Notes under the pieces: generated by a model | The model's database searches: none | What the model saw: only the letters and a program-made list of their open reading frames with translations | What the model was told of the DNA's origin: nothing | Position numbers and translations under genes: made by a program | Shown: positions 26,820-36,763 of the stretch, piece by piece | Numbering within the stretch: position 1 is the first letter of the stretch | Layout: each line of letters opens with the position of its first letter | Source: DALYLB01 sp033763135 | GTDB taxonomy: Bacteria > Acidobacteriota > Blastocatellia > RBC074 | Length of the DNA stretch: 53,599 nt | Reading direction: 5' to 3' | NCBI GenBank assembly: GCA_033763135.1 | Contig: JANRKY010000341.1 | Coordinates: 1 to 53,599 of the forward strand

Positions 26820-27956
26820 ATGAAGATTATGAGACTGTTTGTTTTGCTCGGGATTACGTTGCTCTGTGTTTCGTCCGCGCGGGCGCAGGAGGGCGAAGCG
26901 AAGTTGATCGACGAGGTGATTGCGCGCGTCAATGCGGGCGTGATCATGCGATCTTCCTACGAGAGCGCCCTGAAGGATGTGCTCGAAGAGCTGAAGAAGC
27001 GCGGGTTGAAGGCCGAGGAGCTGGAGAAGCAGTTCGCCGAGTGGAAGGTCCGGGTGCTGGATGAATTGATCAGCAATCAGCTGCTCGCGCAGCGCGCCAA
27101 GGATCTCTCGATCAACGTGGACCCGGAGGTCAACCAGCAGATTCTGCGGTTGATGAAGGAGAACAACTGCGAATCGACCGAATGCCTCGGGCAGAAGATG
27201 CGCGAAGCCGGGTTCGACATCGAGGATGTCCGCAAATCCCTGACCGAGAAGTTTTCGACCGAGCGCGTGCTGGGCGCCGAAGTCTATGGCCGCGTCTTTC
27301 GCAACCTGACGGAGAAGGAGAAGCGCGAGTTCTACGACAAGAACAAGGACGCCTATTCCGAGCCGGGCGAGATTACGCTGAGCAACATCTTCATCGCCCT
27401 GGGCAAGGATCCGAATCAGTCGCTGCTGCGGGCCAAAGAGGTGGTGACGCAGGCGCGCGCCGGCGTGATGGATTTTCCGGCCCTGGCGCAGAAGTATTCC
27501 GAGAACGAGGCGTCGAAGAAGAATCCCTCGCTCGGCGCGTTCAAGATTCCCGATCTCGCGCCCGAGGTGAAGGCAGCCGTCGAGAATCTGGCCGTCGGCG
27601 GGGTGACCGAACCGGTCAAGCTCGAGACCGGCTATGCCGTCTTTCGCGTCGATGCGAAGAAAGAGGCGAAGCTGATCCCCTTTGAGGATGAGCGCGTGCA
27701 GAATCATGTGGCGCAGATGCTGGTGCAGCAGCGCTCGGGGGAGCAGGTGGATGAATATCTCAGCAAGCTTCGCGGCGAGGCCTTCATCGAACTCGATCCC
27801 CGATATCAGTTCGAGACGTCGAAGGTGAAGTCGGCGCAGATCAAGCACACGCCGTATTCGGAAGACAGCGGCAAGAAGAAGAAGAAGAAGGACAAGGAGA
27901 AAGAGGCCGAGAAGAAGGCTGCGGAAAAGACCGCCGCCAAGAATGACAATCAATGA
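26820..27956 (+). CDS. SurA-like periplasmic chaperone with parvulin domain
   Basis: A 378-residue exported protein: signal peptide (MKIMRLFVLLGITLLCVSSARAQ), SurA N-terminal chaperone domain (IDEVIARVNAGVIMRSSYE to FSTERVLGAEVYGRV), then a parvulin domain (about 170-290: ITLSNIFIALGKD, FPALAQKYSENEASKKNPSLG, AVENLAVGGVTEPVKLETGY). The tail is very basic and low-complexity (SGKKKKKKDKEKEAEKKAAEK). I start at ATG 26820 because AGGAG is 9 nt upstream; ATG 26814 is only 3 nt from it. The gap 26657-26819 shows no gene. Confidence 0.88.
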   Translation: MKIMRLFVLLGITLLCVSSARAQEGEAKLIDEVIARVNAGVIMRSSYESALKDVLEELKKRGLKAEELEKQFAEWKVRVLDELISNQLLAQRAKDLSINVDPEVNQQILRLMKENNCESTECLGQKMREAGFDIEDVRKSLTEKFSTERVLGAEVYGRVFRNLTEKEKREFYDKNKDAYSEPGEITLSNIFIALGKDPNQSLLRAKEVVTQARAGVMDFPALAQKYSENEASKKNPSLGAFKIPDLAPEVKAAVENLAVGGVTEPVKLETGYAVFRVDAKKEAKLIPFEDERVQNHVAQMLVQQRSGEQVDEYLSKLRGEAFIELDPRYQFETSKVKSAQIKHTPYSEDSGKKKKKKDKEKEAEKKAAEKTAAKNDNQ

Positions 27957-28025
27957 CCTCCCTGGCGCGCCGACGCAGTCTCGTTTCGAGGCCGTGATCC
28001 GCGCGTGAGAGACGGCAGGCGATTT

Positions 28026-29135
28026 ATGGAAAAAATCTTCATCGGCGAATTCGTTCCCAACCAGACGGTCAGCACGACGTTTCTGGTCAAGACCAAGGAG
28101 TTGCGGAACAAGAAGACCGGCGGGCAGTTTCTCTCGGTCACGCTGTCGGACAAGACGGGCGACATCACCGGGCAGTGGTGGGACAATTTCGAGGATTCGA
28201 TCGACACGTTCGATCGGGACGACATCGTCTTTGCCCGGGGGCAGATTTCGCTCTATCGCAATCACCTGCAGATCTCGATTCATCGCGTTCGGCCCTGCCA
28301 GCCGCACGAAATCAATCTCGACCACTATTTTCCGACGACGAAATACGATGTCGAAGAGATGTTCGCCGAACTGATGGGGATCATCCGGGGATTTCGCAAT
28401 CCGTTTCTGCGGCAGTTGCTGGAGAATATCTTCGCGGACGAGGCGACGACGCGGAAGTTCAAGCGGGCGCCCGCGGCCAAGACCATGCATCATCCCTATC
28501 TGGGCGGCCTGCTGGAGCACTCGCTTTCGCTGGTCAATCTGGCGCGCAAGGTGGGCGAGCATTATCAGGGAATCGACCTCGACCTGCTGCAGACCGGCGC
28601 GGTCCTGCACGATTTCGGCAAGATCGACGAGCTGACCTATGAGCGCGGTTTCGGATACACCAACGACGGCCAGATGATCGGCCATCTGGTGATGGAGACG
28701 ATGATGGTGGCCGAGCAGATCGCCCGGATTCCCGGGTTTCCCGAGGATCTGCGCCGCCATCTGCTGCACATGCTGCTGGCGCATCATGGAAAGCTCGAAT
28801 ATGGCTCGCCGAAACTGCCCTCCACGCCGGAGGCGCTGATGCTGGCCTATCTGGACGATCTCGATTCGAAGGTTGAGGCCATGCAGCGGTTGATCGCCGA
28901 GCCGCAGCAGACCGGCGACTGGACGCGGATCTCGCCGATGTTCGAGCGTCCCATCTATCGTCGTCGCACGAATCAGCTTCTCACCGAGGCGGACGCGGAA
29001 CCGGCGGCAGAGGCGGCCTCCGCCGCGAATGGCGCGCCCGCGCCCGCTGCGCCGCCGCGCAAACCGAATGCGAAGGCCGGCGGCTTCAACAATCCGTTCG
29101 GCGGACTGGCGGACCTGATGAAAGATGACGCGTGA
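28026..29135 (+). CDS. YhaM-like OB-fold/HD-domain 3'-5' exoribonuclease
   Basis: A 369-residue protein. An N-terminal OB-fold for nucleic acid (about 10-95: VSTTFLVKTKELRNKKTGGQ, DIVFARGQISLYRNHLQISI) is followed by a metal-dependent HD domain (about 150-290). The HD domain has MHHPYLGGLLEHSLSLVNL, LLQTGAVLHDFGKIDEL and HMLLAHHGKLEYGSPKLP. This is the YhaM/CbfA family, which degrades RNA from the 3' end and binds DNA replication elements in Gram-positives. The C-terminal 60 residues are Ala/Pro-rich and probably disordered, ending in NPFGGLADLMKDD. Start at ATG 28026; an upstream GTG at 28005 is in frame. Confidence 0.9.
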   Translation: MEKIFIGEFVPNQTVSTTFLVKTKELRNKKTGGQFLSVTLSDKTGDITGQWWDNFEDSIDTFDRDDIVFARGQISLYRNHLQISIHRVRPCQPHEINLDHYFPTTKYDVEEMFAELMGIIRGFRNPFLRQLLENIFADEATTRKFKRAPAAKTMHHPYLGGLLEHSLSLVNLARKVGEHYQGIDLDLLQTGAVLHDFGKIDELTYERGFGYTNDGQMIGHLVMETMMVAEQIARIPGFPEDLRRHLLHMLLAHHGKLEYGSPKLPSTPEALMLAYLDDLDSKVEAMQRLIAEPQQTGDWTRISPMFERPIYRRRTNQLLTEADAEPAAEAASAANGAPAPAAPPRKPNAKAGGFNNPFGGLADLMKDDA

Positions 29136-29246
29136 GGATCTCTCCGCTTGCTTGAATTCACCGCTTCGTGCAATCTATAGCCTCAACTCGTCGCACTTCA
29201 TTCAAGAAAATTAGATACATGAAGATCAGGAGGCCGTAATCTCACC

Positions 29247-29873
29247 ATGATTTCAGGAATTCTTCTGGCCGCGGGGGAATCGCGGCGGACAGCGCCCGCA
29301 TTCAAACCGCTGCTGAAATGGGGCAAGCGCACCGTGATCGGCGAGTGCGTGCAGCAGATGCGCAATTCGCAACTGGCCGATATCTTCGTGGTGCTGGGCC
29401 ATCGCGAAGAGGAGATCCGCACCCGGCTGGCGGGCACCGGCGTTCAGTACGCGATCAACGAAGACTATGAAAAGGGCATGCTCAGCTCGATCAAGACTGG
29501 TCTGGCGATGCTCGGCCCGAACGCGGATGGCGCGTTGATTCATCTGGTCGATCAGCCGATGGTCAAGACCGCCGTCATGGACAAGTTGATCGAGGCGTTC
29601 GACAAGAGCGGAAAGGGAATCGTCCTGCCGACATATCAGGGCAAGCATGGTCATCCGATCCTGATCGGCGCGAAATACTTCGACGATGTGATGCAGTTGA
29701 AGGAAGACGATCCGGAAGGGATGCGCACCTTCATTGCGGCTCATCGCGGCGATTGCCAGGAAGTGGCGGTCGACTCCTCGGCGGTTCTGGAAGACATCGA
29801 TCACCTGGAAGATTATGAGCGGCTGAGCAAGCAGGTCGAACCGCTCTATGAATATCACAAGTGGCACCCGTAA
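29247..29873 (+). CDS. MobA/MocA-like nucleotidyltransferase
   Basis: A 208-residue protein of the MobA-like NTP transferase family. It shows the nucleotide loop ISGILLAAGESRRTAPAFKPLL, IFVVLGHREEEIRTRL, the metal motif LIHLVDQPMV and the late KHGHPILIGAKYFDDV (GHP). MocA-type members attach CMP or GMP to molybdopterin; others make sugar-nucleotide-like products. The usual RMG after LAAGxSx is RTA here, a modest deviation. No molybdoenzyme genes are nearby, so the substrate is open. AGGAGG precedes the ATG. Confidence 0.85.
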   Translation: MISGILLAAGESRRTAPAFKPLLKWGKRTVIGECVQQMRNSQLADIFVVLGHREEEIRTRLAGTGVQYAINEDYEKGMLSSIKTGLAMLGPNADGALIHLVDQPMVKTAVMDKLIEAFDKSGKGIVLPTYQGKHGHPILIGAKYFDDVMQLKEDDPEGMRTFIAAHRGDCQEVAVDSSAVLEDIDHLEDYERLSKQVEPLYEYHKWHP

Positions 29874-29890
29874 AACGGCGGCCGATCGTC

Positions 29891-29920
29891 CGCGGGAGGC
29901 CGATTTTGCGGCCTCCCGCG
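29891..29920 (+). terminator. Strong hairpin after the nucleotidyltransferase gene
   Basis: A perfect 12-bp stem CGCGGGAGGCCG/CGGCCTCCCGCG with loop ATTTTG starts 17 nt past the stop. No T-tract follows, so it may act as a pause or 3' end stabiliser rather than a classic terminator. Confidence 0.55.
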
Positions 29921-29991
29921 TCGATTCGGCCCGCGCGGCGCGCGCTGCGGATTTCGCCAGAGAAACGTTACACCGCCGACATAACCCCTGC

Positions 29992-30020
29992 TTGTCACCT
30001 CCGCCCGCGGTTGCTACCAT
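29992..30020 (+). promoter_or_regulatory. Promoter for the UbiD-family gene
   Basis: TTGTCA (29992-29997), a 17-bp spacer and TACCAT (30015-30020) lie 45 nt before the ATG, which has GGAGAG upstream. Confidence 0.55.
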
Positions 30021-30065
30021 CGCCTTTGCCTCATACCGACCGATCAACAGACCCGGAGAGACTCC

Positions 30066-31520
<1,455 letters not shown>

Positions 31521-31536
31521 GTATGGGGATGGGCAG

Positions 31537-31631
31537 ATGGACAGGATGAACAGGATTTTTCAGGATTTTCAGGATCCATACCAATATGTGGAATCCTGCC
31601 AATCCTGAAAAATCCTGTTCATCCTGTCCAT
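31537..31631. repeat. Fold-back repeat, ACAGGATGA type
   Basis: The left arm 31537-31578 (ATGGACAGGATGAACAGGAT and onward, then TTTTCAGGAT units) pairs almost perfectly with the right arm 31589-31631, with about 10 nt between. It consists of 8-9 nt CAGGAT-containing units. It sits between the convergent UbiD and quinone oxidoreductase genes. Confidence 0.85.
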
Positions 31632-31645
31632 TTCTGTGCACTGGG

Positions 31646-32614
31646 TTATGGCAGCAGCACGACCTTGCCGGTGGTCTTGCGGCCTTCGAGCTGTCGATGG
31701 GCCTCGGGGGCTTCGGCGAGCGGGAAGGCGCGTTCGATGCGCAGGTGCAGTTCGCCGGAAGCGATCCACTTGAAGAGGTCGCCGGCGCGCCAGAGCAGTT
31801 CTTCGCGGGTGGCGGCATAGTGGGCGAGGCTGGGCCGCGTGAGGAAGAGCGAGCCCTTCTGCGCCAGGAGCGCGGGATCGATCGGATCGACGGGGCCGGA
31901 AGACTGTCCGAAGAGCGCCAGCATGCCGCGCGGCGCCAGGCAGTTCAGGCTCTTCAGAAAGGTGTCGCGCCCGACCGAATCGTACACGACCTGCACGCCG
32001 CGCCCGTCGGTCAGGCGGCGGGTCTCAGTCTCGAAATCGTCCTTCGTGTAGAGAATGACCTCGTCGGCGCCGGCCTTTCGGGCGAGCTCGGCCTTGGCCG
32101 GCGTCGAAACCGTTCCGATTGCTCGCGCGCCGAGGTGTTTGGCGAGTTGAAGCAGCAGCAGCCCGACGCCGCCCGCCGCGGCGTGCACCAGCGCGGTGTC
32201 GCCGGGTTTGAGCGAGTGGACCGATGTCACCAGATAGTGGGCGGTCATTCCCTGCAGCATTGCGGCCGCGCCCTGTTGCGCGGAGACGCCCGCGGGCAGT
32301 TTGACTAGCTTCCAGGCGGGGACGGCGACGTATTCGGCATAGGCGCCGGGGTGCATGGCATAGGCGACGCGGTCCCCGACGGCGACCTCCGTGACGCCGT
32401 CGCCGACGGCCTCGACGATTCCGGCGGCTTCCATCCCGGGGATGAAGGGGCGCGGCAGCGGATAGAGCCCGATGCGGTGATAGACATCGATGTAATTGAG
32501 GCCGATGGCCTCGATCTTGACGAGGGCTTCGCCCGGTTTGGGCGTGGGCGCTTCGGCATCGCGGTAGACGAGGGCTTCGGGCCCTCCGCAGTTTTCGACA
32601 AGGATCGCTTTCAT
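31646..32614 (-). CDS. NADPH:quinone oxidoreductase, zeta-crystallin type
   Basis: A 322-residue medium-chain dehydrogenase/reductase without zinc ligands. The N-terminal GroES-like domain has IGLNYIDVYHRIGLYPLPRPFIPGMEAAGIV, the quinone-reductase signature. The Rossmann domain has LVHAAAGGVGLLLLQLAKHLGA and VVYDSVGRDTF. It reduces quinones with NADPH. Starts with MKAILVENCGGPEAL. Divergent from the VPS10-like gene, with 114 nt between. Confidence 0.93.
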   Translation of the reverse strand: MKAILVENCGGPEALVYRDAEAPTPKPGEALVKIEAIGLNYIDVYHRIGLYPLPRPFIPGMEAAGIVEAVGDGVTEVAVGDRVAYAMHPGAYAEYVAVPAWKLVKLPAGVSAQQGAAAMLQGMTAHYLVTSVHSLKPGDTALVHAAAGGVGLLLLQLAKHLGARAIGTVSTPAKAELARKAGADEVILYTKDDFETETRRLTDGRGVQVVYDSVGRDTFLKSLNCLAPRGMLALFGQSSGPVDPIDPALLAQKGSLFLTRPSLAHYAATREELLWRAGDLFKWIASGELHLRIERAFPLAEAPEAHRQLEGRKTTGKVVLLP

Positions 32615-32728
32615 AGGCGGTTCAATTTTTGATGGGTTGATCGTGCTTGGTGCGACGCAGAGATTCTACTCGAATTGGGGGCGGCTTGTCCCGCGAGTTC
32701 GCGCCGGGAATCGCAGGAGGAGAGTTCG

Positions 32729-35700
32729 ATGAAGAAGACGGTATTGCGGCAGGCGCTCTGCGCGGCTGTTCTGTGCGCGTTGATGGCGGGAATGGGCGGC
32801 GGCGAAGCGGCGGCGCAGGAGAGCCGGCTGACCGAGGCGCTCTTCAAGTCGCTGCAGTTTCGCGCGCTCGGGCCGGCGATCATGGGCGGGCGCATCGATG
32901 ATTTCGCCGTGGTCGAGAGCAATCCGCACACGATCTATGCGGCGACGGCGTCGGGCGGTCTATGGCGGACGACCAACAACGGCGTGACGTGGGAGCCGCT
33001 CTTCGACGGCGAATCGCACAGCTCGATCGGCGATGTGGCGCTGGCGCCCTCGAATCCCGATATCGTCTGGGTCGGGACAGGCGAACCGAACAATCGACAG
33101 AGTTCGTCGTGGGGCAATGGCGTCTACAAGTCCGTGGACGGCGGGAAGACCTGGACGAATATGGGGCTGAAGGATTCCCATCATATCGGCCGCATCGTCG
33201 TTCATCCGACCAATCCGGAGATCGTCTATGTCGCGGCGGTGGGTCGGCTCTGGGGACCGAACCGGGAGCGCGGTCTTTTCAAGACGACGGACGGCGGAAA
33301 GACCTGGACCAACACGAAATTCATCGACGAGGACACGGGGTTCATCGACGTCGCCATGGACGGGCAGGATCCGAACGTGCTCTACGCGGCTGCCTATCAG
33401 CGGCGGCGCACGCCGTTCGGCTTCAACGGCGGAGGGCCGGGAAGCGGGCTCTACAAGACGACTGACGGCGGCGCCACCTGGCGCCGGCTGGCGGGCGGAT
33501 TGCCCGAAGGCGACGCCGGCCGCATCGGCATCGACATCTATCGCAAGGACCCGAAGATCGTCTACGCGACCTATGAACACGCCGAAGGCGGCCTCTTCCG
33601 CTCCGAGGACGCGGGCGCGACCTGGAAGAAGATGAATGAGATCAATCCGCGGCCGATGTACTACAGCCAGGTCCGGATCGATCCGCAGAACGATCAGCGG
33701 ATCTATGTGCTCGGCGCCTCGATGTACATCTCGGACAATGGCGGCAAGTCGCTCAGCAATGCCGGGCCGTTCTGGCGCATCCACGGCGATTTTCACGCGA
33801 TGTGGATCAATCCGGCCAATTCGAACCATCTGCTCGTCGGATCGGACGGCGGGATTCATTTCAGTTACGACAAGAGCCGTTCGTGGGATTTCGTCAACAC
33901 GATTCCGCTCGGGCAGTTCTATGAGGTCGGGTTCGATTTCCGCAAACCATACTGGGTCTACGGCGGCCTGCAGGACAACGGATCGTGGGGCGCGCCGTCG
34001 GCGACATTGAATTTCACGGGGCCGAGCAATGACGAATGGATTCGGGTCGGCGGCGGAGACGGATTCTACACCCAGGTCGATCCGAAAGATCCGAACACGG
34101 TCTATACCGAATCGCAGAACGGAAATATTCAGCGATTGAATCTGCTGACGAGCGAGGCCAAATTCATCCGGCCGCAGCCGCCGGAAACAGGGGCGGGCGG
34201 CGTGGGAGAGCGATATCGTTTCGACTGGAATTCGCCGATCGTCATCTCGCCGCACGACAACCGCCGGATCTATCTGGGCGGAAACCGGCTCTTCATTTCG
34301 AACAGTCGGGGCGATTCGTGGGATCTCGTTACGCCGGATCTGACGAAGAATATCGATCGGGACAAGATCGAGATCATGGGCGTGCTGCCGAAGCTTTCGC
34401 GTCACGATGGGCAGGAGGGCTTCAGCCAGATCACGACCATCGCCGAATCGCCCGTGAAAGAGGGCATTCTCTGGGTCGGTACGGATGACGGCAATGTGCA
34501 GGTGTCGCGCGACGGCGGGAAGACCTGGAAGAATGTCGTCGATCGGATCTCGCGGATTGCCGGCGGGGTTCCCAGAAATACCTATGTGACGCGGGTGATC
34601 GGCTCGGCGGCGGTGGCCGGGCGCGCGTATGTTGCCTTCGACGGGCATCGCAACGACGATTTCCGGCCCTATGTCTTCGCCACCGAGGATTTTGGCGAGA
34701 CGTGGCGGGCGATCACCGGCAATCTGCCGTCGCCGGCGAATGTGATCCGGGAACATCCGCGAAATCACAATCTGCTCTTTGTCGGGACTGAGTTCGGTCT
34801 GTGGGTCAGCTTCAATCGCGGCGGCGTCTGGCGGCAGCTCAAGAACAACCTGCCCACGGTTCCGGTCGACGATATCGCGATTCATCCGCGCGAGAACGAT
34901 CTCATCCTGGCCACGCACGGGCGGAGCCTCTGGGTGCTCGACGATCTCTCGCCGCTCGAACAGATGACCGAAACCGTCGCGGCCGCGGATTCCCATCTGC
35001 TCGATCCCCGCCCGGCCGTCATGTGGCGGCTTTATGCGCACAAGGCCTATGCGGGCAACAAGACCTTCATCGCGAACAATCCTCCGGCCGGCGCGATCAT
35101 TCATTATTATTTGCGCGAGAAGGCGAAGGACAAGGTCCGAATCACCATTCACGACAAGGCGGGCGCGCAGGTCGGCGAGGTGATGATGGTCAAGAACGAG
35201 CCGGGGCTCCACCGCGTCAATTGGGACCTGCGCCATCAGCCGCCCTTCACGCTCGCGCAGACCGCGCCCGGCGCCGGCTTCGCGCTGGTCGGCGCGCGCG
35301 GGCCCCGCGTCCTGCCGGGAGAATATCTCGTCCGCCTCGTCATCGACGGGAAGGAGGTCATGTCGAAGCCGCTGCTGGTCGAAGAGGACCCCCGCATCCG
35401 AATCTCCCCCGCGGACGCCGAGGCGCGCCTCGGCGCGTTTCTCGCGCTCAACCGATTGCAGCGCGCCGGCAACGAGGCGCTGCGGTCGCTCGCCAATCTT
35501 CGCAAGGAGGTCGGGGCGCTGCAGGACGGGCTGAAGAAGCAGGCGAACGCGCCGGCGGCCGTTCAGGAAGCCGTTCGCTCATTGCAGCAGGAGATCGAGA
35601 AGCTTCAGACACGGCTGATTTCTTCGCAGGGCGGCGTCAACCAGCAGGAGAACGCCGGACCGTCCGATCCCGAACGGGCAATGGCCGTGATGATCCGCAT

Positions 35701-35914
35701 CGGACAGCTATTCAACATTCTCGACAGCTATACCGAAGCTCCCGGCAAACAGCAGCAGGATCTCGCGCGCGCCCTGACCACGCAACTGAACGCCGCCATC
35801 ACGGAGGTCAATCGCCTGGTCACCGAGACCGTCCCGCGTCTCAACAAACAGATCGAAGCGGCCGGCGCCGCCCCGATCAAGGCCGGCGAGGCGATCGCCC
35901 CGTTGCAGAATTAA
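32729..35914 (+). CDS. Secreted VPS10/BNR-repeat beta-propeller protein
   Basis: A 1061-residue exported protein with signal peptide MKKTVLRQALCAAVLCALMAGMGGG. Most of it (about 40-770) is a sortilin/VPS10-like propeller built of sialidase-type Asp boxes, such as TASGGLWRTTNNGVTWEPL, YKSVDGGKTWTN, FKTTDGGKTWTN, YKTTDGGATWRRL, FRSEDAGATWKKM, VSRDGGKTWKNV and FATEDFGETWRAI. The C-terminal ~270 residues hold a beta sandwich and a helical segment (EAVRSLQQEIEKLQTRLIS). Often annotated glycosyl hydrolase, but no glycosidase site is evident. Probably a surface binding protein. I chose ATG 32729 for its AGGAGGA site and signal peptide. Confidence 0.85.
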   Translation: MKKTVLRQALCAAVLCALMAGMGGGEAAAQESRLTEALFKSLQFRALGPAIMGGRIDDFAVVESNPHTIYAATASGGLWRTTNNGVTWEPLFDGESHSSIGDVALAPSNPDIVWVGTGEPNNRQSSSWGNGVYKSVDGGKTWTNMGLKDSHHIGRIVVHPTNPEIVYVAAVGRLWGPNRERGLFKTTDGGKTWTNTKFIDEDTGFIDVAMDGQDPNVLYAAAYQRRRTPFGFNGGGPGSGLYKTTDGGATWRRLAGGLPEGDAGRIGIDIYRKDPKIVYATYEHAEGGLFRSEDAGATWKKMNEINPRPMYYSQVRIDPQNDQRIYVLGASMYISDNGGKSLSNAGPFWRIHGDFHAMWINPANSNHLLVGSDGGIHFSYDKSRSWDFVNTIPLGQFYEVGFDFRKPYWVYGGLQDNGSWGAPSATLNFTGPSNDEWIRVGGGDGFYTQVDPKDPNTVYTESQNGNIQRLNLLTSEAKFIRPQPPETGAGGVGERYRFDWNSPIVISPHDNRRIYLGGNRLFISNSRGDSWDLVTPDLTKNIDRDKIEIMGVLPKLSRHDGQEGFSQITTIAESPVKEGILWVGTDDGNVQVSRDGGKTWKNVVDRISRIAGGVPRNTYVTRVIGSAAVAGRAYVAFDGHRNDDFRPYVFATEDFGETWRAITGNLPSPANVIREHPRNHNLLFVGTEFGLWVSFNRGGVWRQLKNNLPTVPVDDIAIHPRENDLILATHGRSLWVLDDLSPLEQMTETVAAADSHLLDPRPAVMWRLYAHKAYAGNKTFIANNPPAGAIIHYYLREKAKDKVRITIHDKAGAQVGEVMMVKNEPGLHRVNWDLRHQPPFTLAQTAPGAGFALVGARGPRVLPGEYLVRLVIDGKEVMSKPLLVEEDPRIRISPADAEARLGAFLALNRLQRAGNEALRSLANLRKEVGALQDGLKKQANAPAAVQEAVRSLQQEIEKLQTRLISSQGGVNQQENAGPSDPERAMAVMIRIGQLFNILDSYTEAPGKQQQDLARALTTQLNAAITEVNRLVTETVPRLNKQIEAAGAAPIKAGEAIAPLQN

Positions 35915-35935
35915 GAAGCGGTTTACAGCGATCGG

Positions 35936-36763
35936 TCAGAGCACGTCCGCGAAGGCCTTCTTGGTCCGCTCGAACCACCAATAGCCGAGCAGGAAGCAGG
36001 CTGCGCCGAAGAGGGTCGTGACGGCGAGACCGCGCCAATCCGGCGCGCGCCCTTCCAGCATGATGCGTCGATAGTTGCGGATCAGAGGGGCGAGCGGATT
36101 GAGATTGACCAGCCAGCGATAGTGTTCGGGGATGATCGACTCCGGATAGAGGATGGGCGTCAGGTACATCCAGGTCGAAAAGAGAAGCTGATTGAATTGC
36201 GGCATGTCCCGGATGAAGACGCCCAGGCTCGCCATCAGCCAGCCCAGCCCAAGTGTGGCAAGCAGTTGCGGGATGAGCAGCGCCGGGAGAAAGAGAATCG
36301 TCGGCGGAAGCGAACGCGTCAGCAGCAGCGTGGCCGCCAGCAGAACGACGGTTCCCAGCAGCTGCTGGACGACCGCCGCCATCGCGATGTTTACCGGCAG
36401 GGCTTCGACCGGAAAGACGACGCGCTTGACCAGATTGACATTCTCGATCATCGCGTTGGTCGCGCGCTGCACGCCCTCGCTGAACGCGATCCAGGGAAGC
36501 ATGCCGCAGAAGAGATGGACCGCGAAATGGAGATGGCCGCCCTCCTGGCCGAACCGCGCGCCGAAGATCCCCGAAAAGATCACCGTGAAGATGGCGATCG
36601 TGACGGCCGGCGTGATGATCGTCCACGCCAATCCCATGAACGAGCCCTTGTACCGACTCGTCAGATCGCGCCGCACCATCGACCGGATCAGGCCGCGATG
36701 CTCTCCCAACAGCGCAAACGCCGGCCGCCAGAGCGGAATCTTTTCACTCGATCGATAATTCAT
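35936..36763 (-). CDS. ABC-2 type polysaccharide export permease
   Basis: A 275-residue inner-membrane permease of the Wzm/TagG/KpsM type. It has the N-terminal DLTSRYKGSFMGLAWTIITPAV signature, six hydrophobic segments and the re-entrant region LFSTWMYLTPILYPESIIPEHYRWLVNLNPLAPLIRNYR that marks this family. It would export O-antigen-like or teichoic polysaccharide together with a Wzt-type ATPase, which is not adjacent here and may lie elsewhere. The ATG overlaps the upstream glycosyltransferase stop by 4 nt (ATGA), so they are coupled. Convergent with the VPS10-like gene, 21 nt apart. Confidence 0.93.
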   Translation of the reverse strand: MNYRSSEKIPLWRPAFALLGEHRGLIRSMVRRDLTSRYKGSFMGLAWTIITPAVTIAIFTVIFSGIFGARFGQEGGHLHFAVHLFCGMLPWIAFSEGVQRATNAMIENVNLVKRVVFPVEALPVNIAMAAVVQQLLGTVVLLAATLLLTRSLPPTILFLPALLIPQLLATLGLGWLMASLGVFIRDMPQFNQLLFSTWMYLTPILYPESIIPEHYRWLVNLNPLAPLIRNYRRIMLEGRAPDWRGLAVTTLFGAACFLLGYWWFERTKKAFADVL

